Of a DNA stretch of 64,000 nucleotides, positions 45,433 to 52,545 are shown in pieces (positions within the stretch are counted from its first letter, which is position 1; each line of letters opens with the position of its first letter). Both the position numbers and the translations under genes were made by a program. The stretch spans positions 3,224,001 to 3,288,000 of the forward strand of contig NZ_CP195100.1 of assembly GCF_051175315.1 (NCBI RefSeq), written 5' to 3'. The notes under the pieces are model-generated. The model was given only the letters and a program-made list of their open reading frames with translations, had not been told where the DNA came from and did not search any database. This DNA comes from Tundrisphaera sp051175315. GTDB lineage: Bacteria; Planctomycetota; Planctomycetia; Isosphaerales; Isosphaeraceae.

Positions 45433-46301
45433 TGAAGACCATCGGGCCGGATTGGTGGGGCCTGGCCTGGGCGAGCCTGCCCATGGCCGTCGGGCTGGCC
45501 CTGCTGTCGTGGCAACGGCTCGGGCAGGTCCGGCCGATGCTGATCGCCACGGCGCGGCTGGTGGGGCAGATGATGCTCCTGGCGGTCTCCTTCGGTGCGA
45601 TCGTCGCGGCGGACAGTGCGATCCTGGTGGTCGCGGTGGCCGCCCTGATGCTGGGCGTCGCCGCCCACACGGTCGCGTCGCGGATGTCGTCGGGCCGCCG
45701 CGTCCGGGTGGGCGTCGAGGCCTTCGCGGCGATGGCGCTGGGGTCGGTGGTCGTCCTGGCCGTCTCGTCGCAACTGGCGCTGAAGGTCCAACCCTGGTAC
45801 GACGCCCGGGTGATCCTGCCGTTGCTGGGGATGATCCTGGGCAACTGCGTGACCGCCGTGGCGCTGGCGGCGGAGCGGCTCGATGCCGACCTGGAGGCGG
45901 ACCGCGACCTCGTCGAGCGGTGCCTGTCGCTGGGGGCCTCGCCCCGGCAGGCGGCCACCCCGGCGCTGCGGGCGGCGGTGGCGGCCGGGCTCACGCCGAT
46001 CATCAACAACATGATGATCGCCGGGATCGTCGCCATCCCGGGCATGACCACCGGCCAGATCCTGGCCGGGGCCGACGTCGGCTCGGCGGTCCGGTATCAG
46101 ATCCTGATGTACCTGGGGATCGCCGGCACCACCACGATCGGCGTCCAGGTGCTGCTCTGGTCCCGCCTGCGCCGGGCGTTCACCCACGCCGAGCAACTGC
46201 GACGGCCCGAAGAACGCGAACGGCCGCGCCCCCGACCCGAGGGTCGAGGGCGCGGCCGGGATGGATCCGCCGAACCGATCGGGGACGATCAGGGGGCGTA
46301 G
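45432..46301 (+). CDS. fetB: ABC transporter permease, FetB/YbbM type
   Basis: The 289-residue membrane protein has six to seven hydrophobic helices (about residues 12-250) and the conserved family stretch INNMMIAGIVAIPGMTTGQILAG followed by GTTTIGVQVL. It pairs with the ATPase through a one-base overlap (TGATG). After residue 255 the chain becomes a charged tail (Arg, Glu, Pro) that is not membrane-like. The DNA encoding this tail forms a strong hairpin (46222-46257), so the extension may be a by-product of a transcription terminator that overlaps the coding end. The stop overlaps the convergent stress-protein gene by 13 bases. Confidence 0.88.
   Translation: MKTIGPDWWGLAWASLPMAVGLALLSWQRLGQVRPMLIATARLVGQMMLLAVSFGAIVAADSAILVVAVAALMLGVAAHTVASRMSSGRRVRVGVEAFAAMALGSVVVLAVSSQLALKVQPWYDARVILPLLGMILGNCVTAVALAAERLDADLEADRDLVERCLSLGASPRQAATPALRAAVAAGLTPIINNMMIAGIVAIPGMTTGQILAGADVGSAVRYQILMYLGIAGTTTIGVQVLLWSRLRRAFTHAEQLRRPEERERPRPRPEGRGRGRDGSAEPIGDDQGA
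46222..46257. terminator. Strong 16-bp hairpin inside the 3' end of fetB
   Basis: The sequence 46222-46237 can pair with 46242-46257 (arms starting GGCCGCGCCC) through 16 positions with one mismatch and a CGAG loop. It has no long T tract on either strand. It lies between convergent fetB and the 166-residue stress-protein gene and could stop transcription from both sides. Confidence 0.45.
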
Positions 46302-46789
46302 GTCCGGGTCGAACCTTCCTCGTCGAACACCCGGCGGACGGTGGCGACCTGGTCGTCGGGCACGTTGGCCGAGACGAAGATCCCGCCGCTCTCGATGGCC
46401 GAGGAGAAGTGCTGGGCCTCTTCCTCGGGGATGCCGGCGCCGATCAGGCCGCCGATCAGGCCGCCCGACGCCGCGCCGATGCCGGCCCCGGTGAGGGCGG
46501 CGGCGATCGGCCCGCCGATCAGGACGGTGCCCAGGCCCGGGAGCAGCACGGTGCTGCCGACCAGCGCGATGCCGATCAGGGCCCCCACGCCGGCGCCCGA
46601 GACGAGGCCGGCGGTCGCCCCTTCATCGCTGAGGTCGCCGACGCCGGTCGACTCGCTGATGGAGGAAGCCTCCCGGACATCCTTCATGGCCACGCTGATC
46701 GAGTCGCGGTCGACCCCATCGGCCTGGAGCCTGCGGATGGCGGCCTCGGCACCCGACCTCGCGTCGAACAATCCCACAACCGTACGCAT
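46289..46789 (-). CDS. General stress protein 17M/YflT-like glycine-zipper protein
   Basis: The 166-residue protein begins with RTVVGLFDARSGAEAAIRRL, the ferredoxin-like start of the YflT/17M group. Residues 55-125 are dominated by Gly/Ala-rich hydrophobic repeats (GAGVGALIGIALVGS and similar), a glycine-zipper of a type that inserts in membranes. The end, GIFVSANVPDDQVATVRRVF, repeats the beta-alpha style. These proteins are linked to stress response in several bacteria, but their mechanism is unknown. ATG 46789 is followed by a conserved start. It overlaps the end of fetB by 13 bases. Confidence 0.82.
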   Translation of the reverse strand: MRTVVGLFDARSGAEAAIRRLQADGVDRDSISVAMKDVREASSISESTGVGDLSDEGATAGLVSGAGVGALIGIALVGSTVLLPGLGTVLIGGPIAAALTGAGIGAASGGLIGGLIGAGIPEEEAQHFSSAIESGGIFVSANVPDDQVATVRRVFDEEGSTRTYAP

Positions 46790-46897
46790 CGCTGATCTCC
46801 CCCGGCGGTGCCCGCCCGATGGGCCGGCTCCTGGTGATGTTGCGCCGCGAGGATCGCGACGCCGACATCCTTAAGCATCAAGCAAACGTCGGGCCGC

Positions 46898-47956
46898 TCA
46901 GCGGGGCTTCGGCGTGGAGAAATCGCCGACCGGCTCGGGCTTAGCCGGATCGGAGGCCGCCGGCTTGGCGGTGCCCTTGAGTTCGGCCAGGAAGGCATCC
47001 ACCCCGGCGGTGGCCACTTCCACATCCTGCTCGCTGTTGCCGCCGGCCACGCCGATCGCGCCGATGACCTGGCCGTCGACCGTGATCGGCAGACCGCCGC
47101 GGAGCGAGGTGAACTTGCCGCCGCTGGCCGCCGCCGCGTCCTGGATGCCCAGATTCAGCAGGAGGTCGGGCGATCCCCCGACGGGCAACGGGCCGCTCGC
47201 CTGGCGGAAGGTTGCCGCCGTGGTCGCCTTGGTGATCGAGGTCGCCACGCTGGCCGGCCGCGACCCGTCCATCCGGGCGAACGCCAGCAGGTGGCCGCCG
47301 TCGTCCACCACGGCGATGTTGGACTTCAGCTTCAGGCTCACTGCCTTCGCCTCGGCCGCATCCAGCGCCTTGCGGGCGCCGGCCAGGGTCAGCCCCACCC
47401 GGGATTCGTCCACCAGCGGGGACGGCCCCCGGCCGATGATCGGGGCCGCCGCGGCGGCGGGGGCCGGCTCGAAGCTCCGCTCGGGCTTGGATCCCGACGG
47501 CTTGGGCATGACCTCGATGATCGTGGTGGCGGCGGCGTGGACCCCGCGGATGAGCCCCTCGTCGGCCTTGCCGGCGCGGAACTGGTCGGTGAAGGCGTCG
47601 CGGATCGCGATCATCTTCTCCACCGTGAGCTTGTCGCGGAAGTTCCGCGAGGCGATCGCCTGGGCGCGGTGGTCCTTGTTGGCGATCAGGATGAAGATCC
47701 CCTTGTGGTCGAGCTGCTCGGCCCGGCGCTCGGTGGCCTCGTTGATCGTCTGCCCCTTGAGCGAGTCGATCGTCTCGACCGTGACGGCGAGCTTGTAGGC
47801 GCGGTCGATCTCGGCCAGCTCCGACTGAGCCAGGCGGATCGCGTCCTTGGAGAACATCCCGGCCTCGTCGATGATCGCGGAGCGATCCTGGGCGGACGCC
47901 GGCGCGGCCAGGGCGAGGCCGGCCAGCAGGGACAATGTCATGGCGATGCGTGTCAT
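46898..47956 (-). CDS. Fusion of a TPM (TLP18.3/Psb32) domain with a GlcG/HbpS heme-binding-like domain
   Basis: The 352-residue precursor has a signal peptide (residues 1-22), a TPM domain (about 25-150) and a C-terminal GlcG/HbpS domain (about 187-327). TPM evidence: IIDEAGMFSKDAIRL, TINEATERRAEQLDHKGI and DAFTDQFRAGKADEGLIRGV. GlcG/HbpS evidence: LTLAGARKALDAAEAKA, NIAVVDDGGHLLAFARMDG and a final GVAGGNSEQDVEVATAG. TPM proteins are phosphatase-like or photosystem-related; HbpS binds heme in oxidative sensing. The fusion implies a periplasmic protein tying both. It lies 37 bases after the carboxypeptidase gene on the same strand and is probably co-transcribed. Confidence 0.88.
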   Translation of the reverse strand: MTRIAMTLSLLAGLALAAPASAQDRSAIIDEAGMFSKDAIRLAQSELAEIDRAYKLAVTVETIDSLKGQTINEATERRAEQLDHKGIFILIANKDHRAQAIASRNFRDKLTVEKMIAIRDAFTDQFRAGKADEGLIRGVHAAATTIIEVMPKPSGSKPERSFEPAPAAAAAPIIGRGPSPLVDESRVGLTLAGARKALDAAEAKAVSLKLKSNIAVVDDGGHLLAFARMDGSRPASVATSITKATTAATFRQASGPLPVGGSPDLLLNLGIQDAAAASGGKFTSLRGGLPITVDGQVIGAIGVAGGNSEQDVEVATAGVDAFLAELKGTAKPAASDPAKPEPVGDFSTPKPR

Positions 47957-47993
47957 GGTCTCGATTCCGGAGAGGGATGGGGGTGGATGGCGT

Positions 47994-49529
47994 TCACTTC
48001 GCCGGGGCATCGTCCAGGAAGGCGCCGACGTCGGCCCGGAGCTTCGCAAGGGACGCGGCGTGGAGGTACATCATGTGCCCGGCGTCGTACTCCTCGACGC
48101 GGAGCCGCCGGCGGAACCCGGGGTCGAGCCCCATGTGGGCGAACGTGTACTCGGCCGCGCGATACGGGGTGGCCAGGTCATACAAGCCGGATGCCACCAG
48201 GACCCGGAGGTGCGGGTTCTGGGTCCAGGCCGACCGCAGGGACTCGCTGGTGTCGGCCGCGATCCGCCCGGTCGTGCCGTAGTCCCACGCGCCGACCCCC
48301 TCGCCCAGGACGAAGTAGGGGAGGTCGTTCTTGTAGCCTAGCTCGGACCGGACGTACTGGTTGAAGGCCGCGGTGAAGGCCGGGCGGATCGCCGAATAGC
48401 TCGGGTCTTCCTCCGGCCGGTCGGTCACGCCCAGCTCGTCGGAGCCGAGGAACCGGGTGTCGAACCGCCCCACGGTCCGGCCCTGGTCGCGGAGGAGTTC
48501 CTTGCGGAACCGGGTCGGCTCGATCCGGAGGTTGCTCCGCTCCACATAGGTCGGGTCCAGCCCGGTGAGGCTCGCCAGCTTCGCGGCGACCTCCTTCCGC
48601 TTTTCGGGGGAAAGGCGATCCCCCTGCATCAGCGCCACGGTGTAGTCGGACTCGGCCCAGCGAGCGGCCTCGGCCAGCGTCCCGGCCCGGTCGGCCAGCA
48701 GGTCCTCGCTGAGTTTCCGGTGATACCAGGCGGTGGCCGTGTAGGTGGGCAGGAACAGGATGTAGGCGAGGTCGTTCCCGCGATTGGTGCTCAGGGTCTG
48801 GAAGTTCAGCACCGTGGACATCAGCACGATCCCGTTGACGGCGATCCCGCGCTCGATCAGGCGGTCCGACAACCCCGCCGCGCGGGTCGTGCCGTAGCTC
48901 TCCCCGGCCAGGAACAGCGGCGAGCCCCAGCGGTCGTTGCGGGTCAGGTAGAGCCGGATGAACTCGCCCACCGAGTCCAGGTCCCCCTGGAGGCCGTGGA
49001 ACTTCTTGTTCAGCTCCGGCTTGGCGGCCCGGCTGAACCCGGTGCCCACCGGGTCGATGAAGATCAGGTCGGTGCGGTCGAGCCAGGTGGAGGGGTTGTC
49101 GACCAGCCGGAACGGCGGGGCGGGGATCTGCGCGGCGTCGGGGAACTCGACCTTCCTCGGGCCGATCGCCCCGATGTGCAGCCACAGCGAGGCGGAGCCC
49201 GGCCCGCCGTTGAAGGCGAAGGTGAGCGGCCTGTTGCCGGCCGGGCCGGCCTCGTCGCGGTGGTAGGCCATGTAGAAGATGTTCGCCTCGACCACGCCCT
49301 CGTCGTTGGCGATCGGCAGGAAGCCCGCGGTCGCGGTGTACTTCAGCGGCTGGCCGGCCAGGCCGATCTCGTGGTGGGTCACCACCGGGTCGCCGGGCTT
49401 GCCCTTCTCGGCGGGCTTCTCCTCGGCCTTGGCGGCGGCGGCCGGGGGCGGGCTCTGGCCGAATCCGGGGGCGGGCAGGAGCGCCGCCAGTGCGAAGGTC
49501 AGCCGGGCGGTGCGGGACGGTGAGATCAT
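47994..49529 (-). CDS. Secreted serine carboxypeptidase (S10-like)
   Basis: The 511-residue precursor has a signal peptide, then an Ala/Lys/Pro-rich spacer. The catalytic triad is intact: Ser in GESYGTTRA, Asp in GLYDLATPY and His in EYDAGHMMY, with the family's FNGGPGSASLW oxyanion region before them. S10 enzymes remove C-terminal amino acids. Bacterial secreted members of this kind occur in planctomycetes and acidobacteria. ATG 49529 directly precedes the signal peptide. It lies upstream of the TPM-HbpS fusion gene and is probably in one transcript with it. Confidence 0.92.
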   Translation of the reverse strand: MISPSRTARLTFALAALLPAPGFGQSPPPAAAAKAEEKPAEKGKPGDPVVTHHEIGLAGQPLKYTATAGFLPIANDEGVVEANIFYMAYHRDEAGPAGNRPLTFAFNGGPGSASLWLHIGAIGPRKVEFPDAAQIPAPPFRLVDNPSTWLDRTDLIFIDPVGTGFSRAAKPELNKKFHGLQGDLDSVGEFIRLYLTRNDRWGSPLFLAGESYGTTRAAGLSDRLIERGIAVNGIVLMSTVLNFQTLSTNRGNDLAYILFLPTYTATAWYHRKLSEDLLADRAGTLAEAARWAESDYTVALMQGDRLSPEKRKEVAAKLASLTGLDPTYVERSNLRIEPTRFRKELLRDQGRTVGRFDTRFLGSDELGVTDRPEEDPSYSAIRPAFTAAFNQYVRSELGYKNDLPYFVLGEGVGAWDYGTTGRIAADTSESLRSAWTQNPHLRVLVASGLYDLATPYRAAEYTFAHMGLDPGFRRRLRVEEYDAGHMMYLHAASLAKLRADVGAFLDDAPAK

Positions 49530-49668
49530 GGGATGTGCGCTCGAACGTCGGGTCGGGCATGAGGCGGAAGCGAGCCCCGTCGGGCCCCGACCACCATAAA
49601 CGGCGCTCGGAGCGGATGGCAAGGATCTCACGACCCGGACGGCCGTCGCGCGGATCGCCCGGTCCGGC

Positions 49669-49696
49669 TTGACCGATGTCCGAAAAAGGTGATAAT
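49669..49696 (+). promoter_or_regulatory. Sigma70-type promoter of the hypothetical protein at 49789
   Basis: TTGACC (49669-49674) and GATAAT (49691-49696) are 16 bases apart. Each matches the consensus at four or five of six positions. Transcription would start near 49703. This argues against the TTG at 49696 as start codon because it overlaps the -10 element. Confidence 0.6.
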
Positions 49697-49788
49697 TGAA
49701 AGAACCTCCCTCGCGTTACCCCATCGCGCCGAATTCGCCAAATTATCATTTCCGCATCGATCCGTCCGTTTGTTTGGGAGCTGGACCC

Positions 49789-50592
49789 TTGTCCAACCAA
49801 CCATCCCGTCGCCTGGTGCTGAAATCCGTCCTGGCCGGCGCCTTGGGGACCTCCTGGGTCGGGGCCAAGGGTCAGGATCCCGTCCCGGTCGGCGACTTCC
49901 CGCCGCCCGAGCCGATCACCCCGGTCGTCCTCGGCCCGACGCTGAAGACGCACGCGGTCCGGCGGAACGCCAACGGGTTCGAGAACCCGCTCAACGGCAA
50001 GAAGGTCTTCAACGAGCGCTGGGTCGACGCCTCGGTCCTCCCTCGCGACAAGAAGGGGATCTGGGTCCTCGACTTCGCCTTCAAGCCGCTGCGGATCGTC
50101 ACCGTGGACGTGCCGGGCAAGGGCCGCCGCGACGTGCATTACATGTACTATCAGGTGATCAACAAGACCGGCGAGCCCCGGATGTTCGTCCCCCAGTTTA
50201 CCCTGGTGACCGACACCGGCAAGCGGTATGAAGACACGGTGATGCCCGCCGCCGTCAAGATCATCGCGATGCGGGAAGACCCGACCATCGACGACCTCTA
50301 CGGCGCCGTCGACATCATGGGCATGGTCCCGCCCAGCACCAAGCGGGGGATCGACGACGCCGTCTTCGGCGTGGCGATCTGGGAAGGGATCGACCCCAAG
50401 GCCGACAAGCTCACCATCTACGTCCGCGGCCTGTCCGACGGCTATCGCGAGGACTCGGCGCCCGACGGCGGCAAGCCCGTGGTCCGCTACAAGACCCTCC
50501 AGATCGACCTGATCCGCCGCGGCGACGAGCACGATCTCAAGGAACGCGAGATCACCCTGCTCGACCCGCCCTACGACTGGACCTATCGCTGA
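49789..50592 (+). CDS. Tat-type secreted hypothetical protein
   Basis: The start TTG at 49789 has a GGGAG eight bases upstream and lies about 85 bases after the predicted transcription start. It gives a 267-residue precursor with SRRLVLKSVLAGALGTSWVG, a twin-arginine-like signal peptide. The earlier in-frame TTG at 49696 overlaps the -10 element and cannot be translated from that promoter. The body is beta-rich, with NPLNGKKVFNERWVDASVLP, a HYMYYQVINKTGEPRMFVPQ strand pair and a YRTLQI-style end (KTLQIDLIRRG). The fold and function are not recognised; secreted planctomycete-type protein. Confidence 0.75.
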   Translation: MSNQPSRRLVLKSVLAGALGTSWVGAKGQDPVPVGDFPPPEPITPVVLGPTLKTHAVRRNANGFENPLNGKKVFNERWVDASVLPRDKKGIWVLDFAFKPLRIVTVDVPGKGRRDVHYMYYQVINKTGEPRMFVPQFTLVTDTGKRYEDTVMPAAVKIIAMREDPTIDDLYGAVDIMGMVPPSTKRGIDDAVFGVAIWEGIDPKADKLTIYVRGLSDGYREDSAPDGGKPVVRYKTLQIDLIRRGDEHDLKEREITLLDPPYDWTYR

Positions 50593-50689
50593 TCCCGGGT
50601 CAACCCGCGGCTCTTGCAGGGGGATTGACTCCGGGTTGAATCCCGGGGCCGTCCCCCGTTCGCATTGGCGGATGCGATGGGGGGAGCCG

Positions 50690-51030
50690 ATGCACTTCGA
50701 TCAACTCACCATCGGCATGATCTGCGCCTCGTTCGTCCTGACGCCGTTCACCGCCCTCATCGTCGGTTCGCAGGATCGCGATGATGTCGGGACGCTGTCG
50801 GCCTGGGTTGGGGGCATCCTCGGGGTCATGCTCCTCGCCTCCTGCGTCCCGCTTTTGGCGGGGCCGGCGGAAGCCCGCGCGGGGGGCTGGCCTTCATCAT
50901 CTTCTTCGCGGCCCAGATCACGGGCGTGGTCTTCGGCTATCACTTCGCGCTCGCCCGTCCCGTCGATCCTCCGGTCGAATCGGTGGGCAAGAAGGGGCTG
51001 CCGATCCGCTGGGACGAGGAAGATGCCTGA
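50690..51030 (+). pseudogene. Small three-helix membrane protein gene with a one-base frameshift
   Basis: ATG 50690 opens a frame with two hydrophobic segments (LTIGMICASFVLTPFTALIVG and TLSAWVGGILGVMLLASCVPL). At a six-G run (50881-50886) that frame passes into Arg/Ser-rich nonsense. Reading on in the frame one base away gives a third hydrophobic helix, LAFIIFFAAQITGVVFGYHF, then a conserved-looking tail ending GLPIRWDEEDA at 51028-51030. Adding one G to the run restores one 114-residue protein. It may be a true pseudogene, a sequencing error in a homopolymer, or a programmed frameshift. Function unknown. Confidence 0.7.
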
Positions 51031-51045
51031 GCCGGGTGCCTCCGC

Positions 51046-51804
51046 CTAGCGTTCGCCTTCCAGGGTCCGGTGCGTTTCCGGCTCGATGATGTGCCGGCGT
51101 TCGGGCTCGGCGTAGCCGGCGGGGTCGTCGAGGCCGAGGGCGTTGAAGGCGTTCAGGCGGAGCGTGCAGGAGTCGCAGCGGCCGCAGGACAGCCCTTCCG
51201 GCGTGGGGTCGTAGCAACTGTGGGTCAGCCCGTAGTCGACTCCGAGTTCCCGGCCCCGGACGATGATCTGCTCCTTGGTCAGTTCGAGCAGGGGGGCATG
51301 GACCCGGAACTGGCCGTGGCCTTCCACCCCGGCCCGGGTGGCCAGATTGGCCAGGGTCTCGAAGGCCCGGAGGAACTCGGGGCGGCAGTCGGGGTAGCCC
51401 GAGTAGTCGATGCAGTTCACGCCGACGAACAGGTCGAATGCCCCCAGGGTTTCGGCCCAGGCCAGCGCCAGGGACAGGAAGACGGTGTTCCGCGCCGGGA
51501 CGTAGGTGATGGGGATCCCGTGGGACATGGCGTCGGCGGATCGTCCCTTGGGCACCTCCCCCTCGCCCACCAGGGCGCTCCCGCCGAACTGGCGGAGGTC
51601 GATCGACTGCTCGACGTGGCGCTTGACGCCGATGGCCCGGGCGACCTTGCGGGCCGCCTCCAACTCGACGGCATGCCGCTGGCCGTAGGTGATCGTCAGG
51701 GCATAAAGCTCGAAGCCCTGCGCCCTGGCCTCCGCCAGCGCCGTGGCCGAGTCGAGCCCGCCGCTCAGGAGGACGACCGCCCGGGGATGTTCATGGTCGG
51801 TCAT
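51046..51804 (-). CDS. queC: 7-cyano-7-deazaguanine synthase
   Basis: The 252-residue enzyme converts 7-carboxy-7-deazaguanine to preQ0 in the queuosine pathway, using ATP and ammonia. Family marks are the P-loop VVLLSGGLDSATAL (10-23), the VPARNTVFLSLA segment and the zinc site HSCYDPTPEGLSCGRCDSC with four cysteines. The length fits QueC. No other queuosine gene is adjacent. ATG 51804 has an AAAGG upstream. I searched the leader by eye for a preQ1 riboswitch and saw none. It is convergent with the frameshifted gene. Confidence 0.95.
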   Translation of the reverse strand: MTDHEHPRAVVLLSGGLDSATALAEARAQGFELYALTITYGQRHAVELEAARKVARAIGVKRHVEQSIDLRQFGGSALVGEGEVPKGRSADAMSHGIPITYVPARNTVFLSLALAWAETLGAFDLFVGVNCIDYSGYPDCRPEFLRAFETLANLATRAGVEGHGQFRVHAPLLELTKEQIIVRGRELGVDYGLTHSCYDPTPEGLSCGRCDSCTLRLNAFNALGLDDPAGYAEPERRHIIEPETHRTLEGER

Positions 51805-52097
51805 GGGGGTTGCCTTTCTCTGCGACCCGACCGGCCGAGCCCGGCGACCGGAAGTGAGCGGTCGCGGATCCGGGCTTCGGCGGGAATTCTCGGCCCGATC
51901 CGTCGTCGGAGGTCCGCCGATCCGGCTGGGACTCGGCAAGGGATGGGGGGAGAGTTCCCGACCTCCGATCGTCGGCGAACCTCCCGGCCCGATTGTCGAC
52001 CGCACCGGGGTGGGTCGGCAAGGGGTTGGCAATCGGCATTTCCCCGGCAATCATACGGATCCGGACGCCGGCCTCGCCGATGGGCCGGGCGACGCAC

Positions 52098-52126
52098 TTG
52101 ACGTCCGGCGAGCCTGGACTTAGATT
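52098..52126 (+). promoter_or_regulatory. Sigma70-type promoter of rpsR
   Basis: TTGACG (52098-52103) and TAGATT (52121-52126) are 17 bases apart. Transcription would start near 52133, leaving an 88-base leader before ATG 52221. It lies in the 51805-52220 gap, which otherwise holds the divergent queC leader and no gene. Confidence 0.6.
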
Positions 52127-52220
52127 GGTGGTTTCCCGATCGTCGGGCCCTGTCGAGATCGCCGTGCGTCGGCGCGTCGGACGCTTACACGTCGGATCTG
52201 AGGACGAGGATTTTCGCGTC

Positions 52221-52463
52221 ATGCCCCGGAAGAAATTCGGTCGTAATCGCAAGAACCGCTGCCGGTTTTGCACCCCCGAAGGTTGCCCTCGTCCGGCGTA
52301 CGTCGACTACAAGGACATCGGCCTCCTGAAGAAGCTCTGCACCAACCAGAGCAAGATGTTCTCGCGGAAGCGGAGCGGCAACTGCGCGGCCTTCCAGCGC
52401 GCGTCCAGCGACGCCGTCAAGCGGGCCCGCTTCATGGCCCTGATCCCCTACGTCGGCGAATAA
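52221..52463 (+). CDS. rpsR: 30S ribosomal protein S18
   Basis: The 80-residue basic protein has the bS18 core: YVDYKDIGLLKKLCTNQSKM, FSRKRSGNCAAFQRASSDAV and KRARFMALIPYVGE. Four N-terminal cysteines (C14, C17, C22, C40) form a zinc site of the C-plus type. It sits alone, without rpsF, ssb or rplI that usually accompany it in other bacteria. A ribosome-binding GAGGA lies 11 bases before the start. The open frame running upstream to 51993 is not protein-like. Confidence 0.95.
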   Translation: MPRKKFGRNRKNRCRFCTPEGCPRPAYVDYKDIGLLKKLCTNQSKMFSRKRSGNCAAFQRASSDAVKRARFMALIPYVGE

Positions 52464-52545
52464 TCGCGGCCTCGACGATCCGACGACGAGACAAACCGGG
52501 CCGGCATCCCTCCCCGAGCGATGCCGGCCCGACCTCGTCCCGCCC

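Noticed and set aside
51805..51900. Possible preQ1 riboswitch ahead of queC
   Set aside because: No preQ1-I-like loop and A-rich tail could be found in this GC-rich leader.
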